Below, piece after piece: positions 10,785 through 21,899 of a stretch of 64,000 nt of DNA. Position 1 is the first letter of the stretch. Each line of letters begins with the position of its first letter. This DNA comes from Ciona savignyi. Lineage: Eukaryota; Chordata; Ascidiacea; Phlebobranchia; Cionidae. The stretch spans positions 1 through 64,000 of the forward strand of contig CH002996.1 of the NCBI GenBank assembly GCA_000149265.1, given 5' to 3'. The position numbers and the translations under genes are program-made. The notes under the pieces are model-generated. The model was not told the origin of the DNA and ran no database searches. It saw only the letters and a program-made list of their open reading frames with translations.

Positions 10785-11736
10785 CTATCTATAGTTCGGT
10801 GGTTGACGAGGTGGTGTTGCTGGCAGCGCCCTACCACCAGCAGTTGTAGGTCGACGAGGAGCGGGCTCAGGTGCTGGCGTCTGTGATTTGGTCGTTTTCC
10901 AGAAGTTTTCAGGATCGGTACCAAAGAACTGTAGCTGGTACAATCGACCGAGAAACGACATGAACTCGGCAAAGTTCATTTCACCTAAAAATCCAAAATA
11001 AATTTACATTTCCATCGTTAGTAAAAAAAACTAGCTGTAAAGTGGAAGTTTTTTTCTGTGACACCGAATTAAACAGTGCCCGTGCATTAATGATAGAGAC
11101 GTTCATGTGTACAATTAATTATGAACGATATCGTTTTTCAACAGAGTGTATCCTATATATATGCATTGTTCCTCTTTTAAATAATCGCGTGTTAAAAGTA
11201 TGACGCAGCAGAGTATAAAAATAAGAGCATTTAAAAGACCTAACACTTTATAAACGACCAAAAATAATTGGTAAAACATAACATATAAGTTAAAATATAG
11301 CGATATAAACTACATACGCACCATCACCATCTGTATCCAACTGGTCTATGATATCATCGCATTGTTTGCCTGTTAATTTCGCACCGCACTGCCGCAATAA
11401 CTTCCTTAATTCCCTGCGTTGCAGTGTACCACCACCGTCAACGTCATAACTTTGGAACACCCGCAATATGAGCGACGCTGCGTATTCCAGATTCAACTCC
11501 GTATTTGAACTGTTGCGATTTGCTGAACAGAAAGGTTTCAGCAATTAAACGCTGTTTAGCGATTCTGATAAGGCTCCACGACCAACATATAAACTCCACC
11601 ATCTAAATATCTTTAGACTATTATACGCGGAAGTACATAGGTAAAACATTGTTAACAATAAGCACATCCAACATCAAATCTCCAGCTTGAGGTATCTCAA
11701 AAACATTTCAAATCTAAAAAACTTACGTGTAGACAT
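10785..11736 (-). CDS. Two-EF-hand calcium-binding protein, 136 aa, three exons
   Basis: On the minus strand exons 11736-11727 (ATGTCTACAC), 11522-11322 and 10984-10785 join in phase. EF-hand 1 has the loop DVDGGGTLQRRE (residues ~30-41). EF-hand 2 is rebuilt exactly across the second intron as DTDGDGEMNFAE (residues ~66-77); both loops have acidic residues at positions 1, 3 and 12, so both should bind calcium. A linker LTGKQCDDIIDQL joins them. The C-terminal 35 residues are Pro/Arg/Ala-rich (TPAPEPAPRR ... PATPPRQPPNYR) and probably disordered. There is no signal peptide or membrane segment. It has calmodulin-like paired hands but is not recognised as a named family member; it could be a small cytosolic calcium sensor. 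It stands alone between repeat-rich stretches. Confidence 0.82.
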
Positions 11737-13484
11737 AATCTCTTTGGCCAGTCACAGCAACTCTGATTCACAAGACCTCCCAGCTTAGGAATAACTTGCA
11801 CTGAGTAGTTCGTTTATTAATTGAACAGCAGGAAATGACACCCAAGTGATGGTGCGTCAAAAGCATTTCACCATGTTTTCAAAACCAGGGCCTGTATCAA
11901 CATATATTGTTTGTATATGGTAGGGAGGAGGGGAGGGGGGTAATTTAAATTAGGACACCGAGAAGCGGTTTGGACTTTTCAAAAAACAGTATTATTTGCA
12001 AAAGCCTCGGAGCATTTTGGACGGAATTGTATAAGAAAGTCTTGGCAAAACAAAAGGTAGTGCCAGCAATATACTTTTTTTTGCATTGTGATCGATTGAA
12101 AAGTAAATAAAGTTTTGTCCCGATACCTTTCAATAGTCCAAGTGCATTTGGTGAATAAGGTACCATTTTTGTTACATTGGCTTATGTATTCACAAACAGT
12201 TAAATTAAGCCTTGGATATATTTTTAATTTCCGTGGGTGGGGTAATGCAGGAGAGTTATATCACACATGCTTATAATTAAAAAAACTGCTTGTGTGTAGT
12301 ATTTGATTCTTCCTATATATAATGTTTATGGTTTAGTTTGCCGGCCCTATGTAGTAACAGCACTGTATAAGAACAAACTATACATAATGCACATGACATA
12401 AAGAAACTGTACAAGAAACTCGATGTACCCGAGTTATCATCATCCCATCCTTACCTGAATACCAGAAGAATATTTTACATTTCATACCCAATTGAGGCAA
12501 AGCTAATGTAGCACAAAAATACGATAAAGATGAAATATAGGGTTTCGGATATTTATGTTTTATCCCGGTTGATAAGAAAGCCGGGACGTTTCCATACGAA
12601 CAGTCGTCATGTTAAATTGCGTTTGGCGACTTATTATAGCGATAGCTATTGCAGAGTAATATTTTCCACTGAAAAGTCGGCGCTTTCACTAACAGATATA
12701 TGCGGCCGGTCAAAATGACCATTTCGGTCGCAAATTAAGTTTTCCTGATTAAATTATAAATTTTATAAGGATGTACATGCCTACACAAGCAAATATGTAC
12801 GTGCGGTTCTTGTATACTATAACAAAGATTGATTATTAAAAGGGGTGAAACGATTGCAGTGAAAAATTGCTACCGTTTCTCCATCAAACCTGCTCGCGTA
12901 ACTAATGTATCCGTGCAAGGCCGCCAGCAGACTCTACACTTCCTACGAAGAAATATACACAAAATATACACGTGCTAGCAAAGTTTCTTTACCACTGTAT
13001 GTTTCACTTTTATTTATGTCAGCCACGCAACACCTCGGCGGTTAGATGGTTTCCGGGTGAATAATCGGATACGTTTATGTGTTGTTTATCAGGAATTTTG
13101 CTTCAACCAAATAATCCGATTCAAAAAAGTAGTAATAACGATATAAGAAACAAATAGATTTACGTTTGTGTCACCAAGTAATATTCCCAAATTATTTGGA
13201 GATCCTTTTTTCGGCCGGCTTGGAGGAAGAGTTAAGTTGATGTATATAGTCTTATCTACAGAGAGATTACAACTAGGAGGATTTAACACAAGGGGAAACC
13301 TGTCGGTGACAAACATATGGTTAAAGCTAATCTTTCTGTGCCAATGGTGTTTGCAGTGTAAGGCGCGGAAAATATAACATTACATCTATTATAATGTGAA
13401 TATTAATTTATGGAAGGTGCTGTGCCATCGTCCCAACTCATCCACAGTCCGGACGATAGCTTTTAAAGACTTACCTAGCTTACT
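11737..13484. other. Intergenic, no confident gene
   Basis: AT-rich sequence upstream of the EF-hand gene with a purine run (GGGAGGAGGGGAGGGGGG near 11922). One open stretch at 13190-13300 (minus) reads FPLVLNPPSCNLSV and so on between weak splice-like sites, but its phase does not fit the neighbouring candidate exon. Confidence 0.35.
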
Positions 13485-13560
13485 GTCATCTTGCCGTGGG
13501 TTTTTGTGTCGCCCTCTTGCCAGTCGATATGACGAAGAGTGTCGTGCTGTAAACGAACCT
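13485..13560 (-). other. Candidate orphan exon, minus strand
   Basis: Minus-strand reading has a good acceptor (TTTTCGTTTTACAG) followed by an open 25-codon stretch (VRLQHDTLRHIDWQEG...) and a donor GTAAGC. The residue composition is protein-like, but no partner exon with matching phase was found within several kb, so it may be chance or the relic of a gene. Confidence 0.25.
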
Positions 13561-14040
13561 GTAAAACGAAAATTGCGCTTTCTAATACAATCGCATGTAC
13601 GAAATACGCTTTGACCACTTTATACACTTTTTCCTATTAAAGAGAAATTATTTATTTTCCAAAATTGTGTCCAGTTACTGCATTGTTTAAGGCCAAAAAA
13701 ATAAATGATGAATCAAGTTTTCATAATAGGGATGTATATATTTATGTCGGCGTTTAATAAACAATTAATAGTTAATTTCTTTATTTTAATATGAATGAGA
13801 CTAACAATTATTATCGCTTTATTGTCCATGTAGCCCAAGCTATAACAATAATATGAAATTTAACCCTACTTCACAATTACACCCTCTGAATTTAGGATAA
13901 AAACTATGCATACCACTATGCGGAAATCAATTGAGGCTACCAATTCAAAAATTGGGAAACGCATTAAAAGATATATAGTGCAATAACTGTTTTGCACCAA
14001 GTTTAGTTTAATGTCTTATTTTGAGTGACAGCCATTTTGT

Positions 14041-14098
14041 GAGGTCAGTTTGCATTGGAAAAGTAGGCAGAATAATTGGTTAAAACGCCTTCTATAAT
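14041..14098 (+). repeat. Dispersed repeat R4, copy 1
   Basis: GGTCAGTTTGCATTGGA...AGAATAATTGGTT...CGCCTTCT recurs with a few differences at 53127-53183 in the same orientation. About 57 bp is shared; family unknown. Confidence 0.5.
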
Positions 14099-14827
14099 AT
14101 ACTATTACCACGTATATAAATCAGTTTAACACTTTAAACCAAAACAGCTCGATAGTGAATTTCAATGCGAACGAAAAAAGGTTTGGATACCCCATACCCG
14201 TCATGAACCATTTCCGGAAAATCACTCAATCCAAACCAGTAAGCATTTTAGAAGTAATAGTTAACATTTATTAGATAACCACCCAATCGTTTTATTTAGA
14301 AACTTTAGATATCTTGTTTGGCTTGGTAACTCGAGAACCCATTTGTTGCTGCTTGAAGAAACGTTATACACTTATTCCAAGAAAAAGTTACTATACCAAG
14401 GTGACGAGGTAGCCAGGGAACCCGATCTGCATGCAGAAAATATAGCGTACATGAAATAGTTCTTTTAACATGGTTTACAAGTGGTTGACACAAGTCTAAA
14501 GGTTAAAATAATTCTGTTTTACATGGCCGCAAGCTACTGTCAACTCAATAGACAACGGGGTTGGATGGCTGCATAAGAGGGCGCTAGACATATTTAAAAA
14601 GCGAGTGTCGATCTCCAAAATAAGAAAAAAATAATTGTCGTCATTGAAAGGAGACCGATACCAAACAACTTTTGCTATCGGGTATCATTCTATGCCAATA
14701 CCGGATAACAAAAGTTGTTCGGTATACTATATTGTATAGTATTCTATGGTATTTGTCTCCAAAAACAAAAACAAATTCTCTCAAACGGACGAACCTCGAT
14801 ACCGAATAGATTTTTTGCGCATTATGT

Positions 14828-14886
14828 TGGTAGAAGCTGTGTGGCATCAAAAAATTTCCGAAAAAGATTAGTTCATGCGGAACGAC
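14828..14886 (-). repeat. Dispersed repeat R3, copy 2
   Basis: GGTAGAAGCTGTGTGGCATC ... TCATGCGGAACGACC, as at 243-301. Here it abuts the poly-A end of a SINE-B copy. Confidence 0.6.
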
Positions 14887-14890
14887 CAAA

Positions 14891-15003
14891 TTTTTTTTTT
14901 CCGAGCCAGGATTCGAACCAAAGATGGGCTCGTCACCAGAACCGTTGTTTAAATGATAGTCGGTATATGTATCGGTGAAAGTAACCATTCGGCCACACGG
15001 CCG
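14891..15003 (-). repeat. SINE-B, full-length copy
   Basis: Minus-strand head ACGGCCGTGTGGCCGAATGG, middle ATACATATACCGACTATC, B-box GGTTCGAATCC, poly-A tail. One of the best-preserved heads of the family. Confidence 0.85.
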
Positions 15004-15030
15004 TTTCCTCCTTTTATTTTTCCCTGTAGG

Positions 15031-15330
15031 AGGATGGGATAGGATAGGATATTCATGTTTATCCCCGTGAATGGGAAAACCAAGGGGGTTAAAACACGGG
15101 CAATTGTCAGATCACCTCGCGCCCATCGTCGAGTTACCAGAGCTAATGCAATGTGTTGTATATGATAGACTCGTTTCTTCAATTTGGTAGAACCCATTAA
15201 TCCGCTGAGTTCAGACAATGCCCGTAAAGTGCCTTACCCAAGGGCACAACCGACTAGCCAGCGACCAGTTTCGCATCTGCAACCTTTCGATTGAAAGACG
15301 CCGCACTTAACCGCCAGACTAACCGGCGGG
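15031..15330 (-). repeat. SINE-A, full-length copy
   Basis: On the minus strand it runs from a tRNA-like head (CCGGTTAGTCTGGCGGTTAA, B-box GGTTGCAGATGCGAAACTGG) through TTGGGCAAGGCACTTTACGG, TTCTACCAAATTGAAGAAAC and GATCTGACAATTGCCCGTG to the 3' end ATGAATATCC(TATCC)n. It reaches both ends of the family consensus. Confidence 0.88.
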
Positions 15331-15429
15331 ACTGTAATCATCGGCGTCATTTCGCGGAAAAGTTAATTGTCATTTATGAACCGATAACGATTAAGATATA
15401 TGACGAGTTATTGTGACGAATCCGATCAC

Positions 15430-15500
15430 AAAATCGACTTCAGATCGATTATTTTTTTTATAATTTTTTTTATTAAAAAATCGACTTCAGGTCGATTATT
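15430..15500. repeat. Duplicated near-palindrome
   Basis: AATCGACTTCAGATCGATT at about 15432-15450 is repeated as AATCGACTTCAGGTCGATT at about 15480-15498, separated by an A/T spacer. Each unit is close to self-complementary, so the pair could form stem-loops. Confidence 0.55.
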
Positions 15501-15544
15501 TAATTTAATTATTCTATATTATTGTACCCACAAAAGAACAAAAT

Positions 15545-15643
15545 ATGGTGGGCACAAGGTAATCTGACGATTTGCTCGTGCGTGTGCTAACGCCCCTTGC
15601 GTTTTAACATTAACGGGAATAAACATGAATATCCTATCCCATT
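15545..15643 (+). repeat. SINE-A 3' fragment
   Basis: GTGGGCACAAGGTAATCTGA ... AACGGGAATAAACATGAATATCCTATCC; only the 3' third is present. Confidence 0.75.
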
Positions 15644-16077
15644 CTAATACCAAATTGTAGAGTAGACTTTCACCGTTTAACGATAACATCGTGCTGGTTG
15701 TTAAGGCATTCGGCTGATTTTGTGAGTCCACGTTTTACGAATTGTAGATTTAAATATAATACTACACAAGGTATAAATTTTAGAATTTAGTTTAAACAAC
15801 AGCGCGCTATAACCTTTCAACTGACCAATAGTGTTATAATTCATCTCTTTACGCCACTGCAGAACTATATTTAGTCATATTAAATTGGATGGACTAATGA
15901 AGAATCTTTTTCAAACCTTGTTATCCAGTCTGGAAAGCATGACATATACACGTACAAGAAAACAATAATGCACGTTTTAGTCACAGTGCTTGGTCTAAAA
16001 ACACATGACGCGCGCATTAACGCGGGAAGGACATAGAAACATTTTGAATTAAGTTTGTGTATCGATAGGAGAACAAG

Positions 16078-16345
16078 ACAATTATGACACTGATAGCCAG
16101 TTGTAGAAGGTTACTTTATGAACACGTTACAGCGCGCTAATATTACTGAATTGTGACACTGATGGCCAACGACGGTCAATGTTTTTTCCACCAAGTTAAG
16201 TAAGCGCTGGTAATTCATGAACGCGTACTCAATTTGTGAACGCGATGACAAATTTGCCGCATTATGGCGTAAATAGTCGAATTATGACACTCTCGACCAG
16301 GTGAAAGGTTACCAACGCGCTGCTAAGTTAAGTGCGCGCACGAAT
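16078..16345 (+). repeat. Three degenerate tandem units
   Basis: AATTATGACACTGATAGCCAG (16078), AATTGTGACACTGATGGCCA (16150) and AATTATGACACTCTCGACCAG (16279) open three related stretches that also share GGTTAC, AGTTAAGTAAGCG and GCGCGC words. Spacing is irregular, 70-130 bp. Origin unknown. Confidence 0.45.
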
Positions 16346-16394
16346 CAAAATTAGTCGATATGGATGGGAACAACCAATTAAATTGTTACTATTG

Positions 16395-16521
16395 CAGGGT
16401 GTTGTGCGTGAGACGTTGTTGCCTTACCAAACGACAGATCCGACCAGCTAAGGACCAGTTTCGATTCTGCCAATCTTCGCTTAAAAGCGGCGCACTAACC
16501 GACCAAGCAGTTTGGTCGGAC
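16395..16521 (-). repeat. SINE-A 5' fragment
   Basis: Minus-strand tRNA-like head and B-box region (GACCAGTTTCGATTCTGCCA on the plus strand) with the neighbouring block that faces the TTGGGCAAGG motif. The 3' two-thirds is missing. Confidence 0.6.
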
Positions 16522-16949
16522 AATAAACTCAGATGAACCTAAATTCGGGTGAACCTACCCGAACTTACATTTGGATTTCATCCAGAGTCATTGAAAGTGT
16601 TTTTTTAAAGAAAATCTACAGCCCAATAACAAATACGACATGACGTTGTTTGCAGCGCTTATATAACGACAGCAGCGCCCGTGAAATTTCCCGTAAACTA
16701 CGCAAACGTGACAGGTCAATGAATTAGCAATTACCTTTTTTTAATTACATTTAATTAATGAGCTTCCGTATTTTTATAGATGAACGATGTTGCAAAGAAA
16801 GGCTTTTTTAACTGACAGTTGAAAGTAGACAAGCAGTATCAGTGCGTTCTCTTTTATAAAGTAGTTTTAGAATTACTCAGGAAATCCTATACCGCATCCA
16901 CTTTTTTGTGGTTCAGGTGTAATATTTGTCCAAGTTTACATCAGAAATC

Positions 16950-19280
16950 ATGATACTCTTTGATATGTTGGTCCTTATCTGTGCGTTGAACATTGCTGCC
17001 TCGTCAGGTAAGATATCTGATTTATTGTATATTTTGCGACTTTAATCTGATTAATTATGCCATTAACTCGTTATGGCTTTTGAAATAAAACAAAATCTAT
17101 ATTAGTCGCTAGCTAGCTGTCATGAAGTAATCTGACGATAATTCGCCTGATAAAGATGGGTAATTTGATGATTACCTGTCTTAAAATTGCGTTACCCACT
17201 CCTGAAAATAAACATAAGGATAAGGATCTATTATCTGTACATCAAAACATTTCAGATACACCAACTTCCGAAGAAGGAAGCTCTGAGTTGCATTTTGCAT
17301 CTGATTCTCCAAAGAAAGCGAATGTTGTTCGCTTTAATGTGTGCTTGAAATCTGCACCGATTTACGTCAATGCAACAGCAAGAACCAAAGACCGTTCTCT
17401 CCCGCACAAATTCAAATTGAAAGTGATCGAAATATTCAACCACGCTTTCATATTTGAACTGGAGCGAACTGACCAGTCAACAGGCTGGAATGAGGATCTT
17501 GTTGTGGATTGGAAATATTATTCAGGTGGGTACAATGAGTTCGCTTCCAATCTTTCAGTGGCCACCATAGACACATAAAATAACCTGGAGGATAACATGG
17601 CCAAGTTTAATTTTAACGATTCTTAAAGGTTTTGAAATGTACTAACGAAATAAAAGTAGGTGGTGTAACAGGGTAAAGTAGGTTTCGATTAATATCGAAG
17701 GGTACCGTGATCAAATGGGCAAAGGGGCACCAGTCGATTTTTCACCAATTAAGGTTACGGTTACGTATTCGTTACACCTTAAAGTCATGTTCATTCATGA
17801 CTTGCGCAACGGTATAATGGCGCAAATGTTAATAAAACAGCGCGTATTCGTTTTATGAATTGTGTCGACAGTTGGTTGTATTTTTTGTATTGTAGGGCCG
17901 ATGTAATAACAATATGATTGTAGAAAATTCTGTCGGGATAATTTAATTCCCACAAGTGTTCATGCACACCAATGACATGACTTGCGTCCCTTGTTATAAA
18001 TCTGACATAACGTAGAGGCGCTTAGAACAGCTACAAACTTCTTAAGTGAAAACTTTAGCTTGCTGTAACCACTCATAAGGTTATGTACAGCATATTTAAG
18101 GGGAAAACAAGTTTTAAGGTTCCTTTATATAAAGCCTGTCAAATTTACCAACAATGTCCGTAGTAGAGCTGCCTTTACAATTTTACATAATTGTTTCACA
18201 GTGTGCTTTAAGTATCTTTTCTTTGACATAATTCCAATATATTACTTGACAGGCGGGAACGGCATAGTTTACGGAAATCTGTACATATGGATATATAAGC
18301 AAAGCTTGGCGTTAAACCAGAAACGAACGCGAGCTGACAAAATGTGCACACGGCTTGGTGCCTCGCTTGTTGATATTGTGGACCAGCAAATGTACGATAA
18401 AGTTTATGAATACTCCAGGACTCAAGTTGCCGCTGCTGGAATAACAGGATCAAGCTACTGGCTGGCAATGAACTACAATACGACGGTTTTTATATATTAT
18501 TTTAAATTGATGGTTTATCAATAGATAACATACGGACCCAGTTTCGAACTCATCGGGAAAATATTGGTCTGCAAAGTCAACTGTGTCGCGTTTCATGTCT
18601 TAATCCAAAGACGCGGTGTTTGTCGATTGTCTGAACTAAATGTTTGTAATTTTGATCATATGTGCAAACAGAAAAGATCAACACTGTATCTGCAACCAAA
18701 TTTTACTGACCGCTTTCTGTACGGTTTAAAATACAATAAATGACCCATAATAAACTTTAAAGTGGGAAATAATAAACTAGTGAAACGTCATATAGCTACT
18801 CCGGTAAGTGGAAAACAACATTAGAAAGAAGGTGATAAACAGATTGCGCAATACTAAAATATACATAGCAAAACTTAACAATAATTAAGTTTGTTGTAAA
18901 CTGTTAATATTAAGAGTTATTATTTATACCGAAAAATTAACGCTTTAAAGAGTAAGGTCACCGAAAAAAATAATCTAGATTTTGGTTTAGTATGCAAATA
19001 TTGATTATTCTTCAACATTAAAAATAATTTAAATCTCTTACCAACTTTAAAAGAAAATTATGTTCAATTTCCTTAGACAAAATCTGCGACGTCGAGTAGC
19101 GGCGGACCGGCTTTTAGCGGGAAATGGGCGAGAAATGGCGGTCTCTTTTCATCCCAAGCAATAGCCACTGGGGTGCTATTGAAAGTGAAATCCGACCCGA
19201 ACAGCACATATGGAGGATTATGGAATCACCCAACACACTATCCACATACATCAGGGAACCTCTGCGCAATGACGTTGTAA
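16950..19280 (+). CDS. Secreted C-type-lectin-like protein, four exons, 254 aa
   Basis: Exons 16950-17007, 17256-17525, 18253-18485 and 19077-19280 join with matching phases (1, 1, 0). Exon 1 is a signal peptide (MILFDMLVLICALNIAASS). Exon 2 encodes a 90-residue region without a known domain, with one Cys and possible N-glycosylation sites. Exons 3-4 look like a C-type lectin domain: KMCTRLGASLVDIVDQQMYD (first helices), GSSYWLAMNYN (the WLG strand) and GGLWNHPTHYP...NLCAM (the long-loop and core cysteine). No EPN/QPD or WND calcium motif is visible, so sugar binding is doubtful. The frame stops right after LCAMTL; the usual last Cys is absent, but a neighbouring frame continues with DVVIHRFPCSQEYM...VDNCKCE to about 19355. 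That looks like the missing end, suggesting a frame error or a truncating mutation. Confidence 0.6.
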
Positions 19281-19739
19281 TCCACCGCTTTCCATGCAGT
19301 CAAGAATACATGATCAAAGGCGTTCCGCGTTTTGTTGACAATTGTAAATGCGAGCATACTAACGTTTTGCAAACGATTTTACCAGTTGGCTTAGTTTTTT
19401 ACCTACAATTATTACAAATAACTACAAATCTTGTAAAACTATTTTGACTGTTCGTTACACGTTTTCTATTGCGTTCTCCAGGTTACATATTGACACAAAT
19501 TTTATACTTGATGTATATAGTATTAGCCCCTAGGGCCTCTAGACCTATAGTTTGCGTATCGCCTACTGTTTCTTTTTCTTTAATTCTATTTTGTGACGTT
19601 GTGTTTTTTAAGGTTCCCATTCAGTTGTCGCCTTGTAATTGGTTTATTTTGTTGATTACGTCTTTTTCTCGTTTTTCTTATGTTGGCATTTTATGTGGTT
19701 AGTTACAAGACAGAGTCGAGCCGGAAAGTTTATCGAACC

Positions 19740-21395
19740 CACAAGGCGATTCGTTACAATTGGCGATCCTGCCACGACCCATAGATTGCGTGTATTACGA
19801 TGACTGAACAGAAGCCAGAATCTTTAACAGCGTTAACAACAAAATTGGAACAGAACAGTTGAACGCAAAGGTTGTTGGAGCTAGTGCTAAATATTATGAC
19901 GAGACTGAGGTATCAGCGCATGAGCAAACAAAAGCTTGCCGATATCGGCAAACACTTCAAGAGACGTTTAATGGCAAAAATATTGGTGGCATTTTCGGCA
20001 AAGTTTAGACAACGTGGCAGAGCTTAACCAACGGGACCAAGAGGAGCGTGGATTTCAATAAGCGGCCGCCTTAACGGGCAACGTCCTGGATATTCTAACC
20101 AGTTTTGAAGCATCGCTGCAATACAGCTACGATGCCTTGGTTAGTACATTTGATCGGCAATACCGGGTTTGTAGTCGTACGGAAAAAGAACGGTTTAAAT
20201 ATGTTTAAAGAAACTGAGGTTGCCTTTACCACGTGCTTACGAAAACTAGTGCTTGAAGCCTATCCATCCTATCCGAGACACCTACGCGAAGACCTGCTAG
20301 TGGATCAATTCGTCTCGGGTAAAATGTCTGATAGTGTGACGGAGCATTTGTTGGCTGCCGATGTAAAAAATATAGACGATACAGTAGATCTCTGTCGTCG
20401 TCTAGTGGAACTCGCCAATCCACGTCCAACCGCGTCGGGCGACGACGCAATGAGAGCGGTGCAAGAACTTAGAGATGAAGTGCGAAACGAAGCGTTTGTA
20501 ATTATTGTAGGCGTTACGGAGCAGTGTTGTACCAAATTTGGAAGCTCTGAAAGGAGTCGTTTGAACGAAAATTGACCGATGTAGTGGCCATACCATCGGT
20601 CCGGACTTTAAAAGTTGCTGGAGAACACTCAGACATGAGGGGTTGGACATTGCAGTGTGACGTGAGAAACAATCACTTAATCTTTTAATTAATAGCGGGT
20701 CCGCCGTATCGATTCTTCACAAAAAGGCCTTGGTTAAACTACAATCTATTAAAGATTATGTTATTGAGCCCACGTATACCGCGCTTCAAACCATCAATAA
20801 ACAGCCGCTCCAAACGTATGGTCAGTGTCTATAATTAGTTCTAACTTTAGGCGGTCTCCGGCCCTATTTTATTCATAGTGGCAGATATCGGCGAACTGAA
20901 CGGTGTCCTTGGTAACGATTTCCTTATGGCTAGGCCTAAGGCATGTACAGTAATGTTTGGTACAGGACAGCAGATTCCGTGTCGATTATCGGGGTGGATC
21001 TCGAAGACCACCCGAAAACCGCGTTTGTAATCATAGGAAGAGGTCTATTTCAATTTAAAGTTATGTGTTTTGAACTCTGTAACGCTCCTGGGACTTTTGA
21101 ACGACTAATGGTAATTGTCCTTGCCGACATGATATGGAAAAATTGTCTAGTTTATATCGATGATGTGATTTCGTTCAGCCGAGAGTTTGACTCTGCGATT
21201 TTAGGGTTACGAAAAATTTGATTACGCCTGAAGCCTAACAAGTGCAAATTATTTTAGCAATCCGCAAACTTCCTTGGACACGTTGTAACGAAGGAAGGTA
21301 TCCAGTTCGACCCAGTAAAAACAGAATGTGTGAAAACCTGGGAAACCCCGTCCAACGTGAAAGAGTCAGTTGTTGGGATTCGCGTCGTACTACAG
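19740..21395 (+). mobile_element. Ty3/Gypsy LTR retrotransposon fossil
   Basis: A decayed LTR-type element. A gag-like part lies around 19800-20580 and a reverse-transcriptase part around 20880-21390, recognisable by the YIDDV box and the FLGHVVTKEGI-type region. A primer-binding-site-like stretch near 19760 marks the likely internal 5' end. Protease and integrase parts were not seen and no pair of long terminal repeats could be picked out by eye, so the true borders are uncertain. It is broken by multiple changes and shortened; it looks old. A SINE-A fragment abuts its right side. It lies between the lectin-like gene and the intronless 439-residue gene. Confidence 0.75.
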
Positions 21396-21400
21396 ACGAC

Positions 21401-21497
21401 GGAAAACCAAGGAGGTTAACGCACGGGCAATCGTCAGATCACCTCGCGCCCACCATAGGGTTACCGGAGCAATTGCAGTGTGTTGTGTACGAAGGTC
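21401..21497 (-). repeat. SINE-A 3' fragment next to the Gypsy fossil
   Basis: GGAAAACCAAGGAGGTTAAC, GGGCAATCGTCAGATCACCT and GGAGCAATTGCAGTGTGTTG match the 3' half of SINE-A on the minus strand. The head and the (ATCCT)n tail are missing. Confidence 0.75.
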
Positions 21498-21640
21498 AAT
21501 CAAATATTTTAAGTGTTTTCCTGTACCTCAAAAGTAGCAAGAAATGTTAATAAACCTAAAAACAACGCCCTACGGCTAGGGCTGTACACACATCGTTACA
21601 TCAGTAGGAAAACGCCGATTTAATCGGTTAAAGATATTCT

Positions 21641-21704
21641 GTCGTTCCGCATGAACAACTCTCTTTCGGGGATTTTTCAATGCCACAAACCACACAGCTT
21701 TTAC
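21641..21704 (+). repeat. Dispersed repeat R3, copy 3
   Basis: GTCGTTCCGCATGAACAACT ... TTTTTCAATGCCAC ... CACACAGCTTTTACC, the reverse of copies 243-301 and 14828-14886. Confidence 0.6.
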
Positions 21705-21899
21705 CTTGCAATGTTAGTATTAGATCTAAAATCTTAGAATAAAATAAATCTTAGAAATAGTAATATCCATTGAGTACACGGAAAAAGAGCAAAAAAGGAC
21801 GACAATTGTCTAGTAACAGGTAAGCTGGCTAATCTTTGGTATATTGTACTGTACATTACTATTTCTAAAGCAACCACATTTCTTAGGTGCTGTTCTATC

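Noticed and set aside
13089-13316. Minus-strand 75-codon frame as an exon of the EF-hand gene
   Set aside because: The EF-hand gene is complete without it, and its phase does not fit the candidate exon at 13485-13560.
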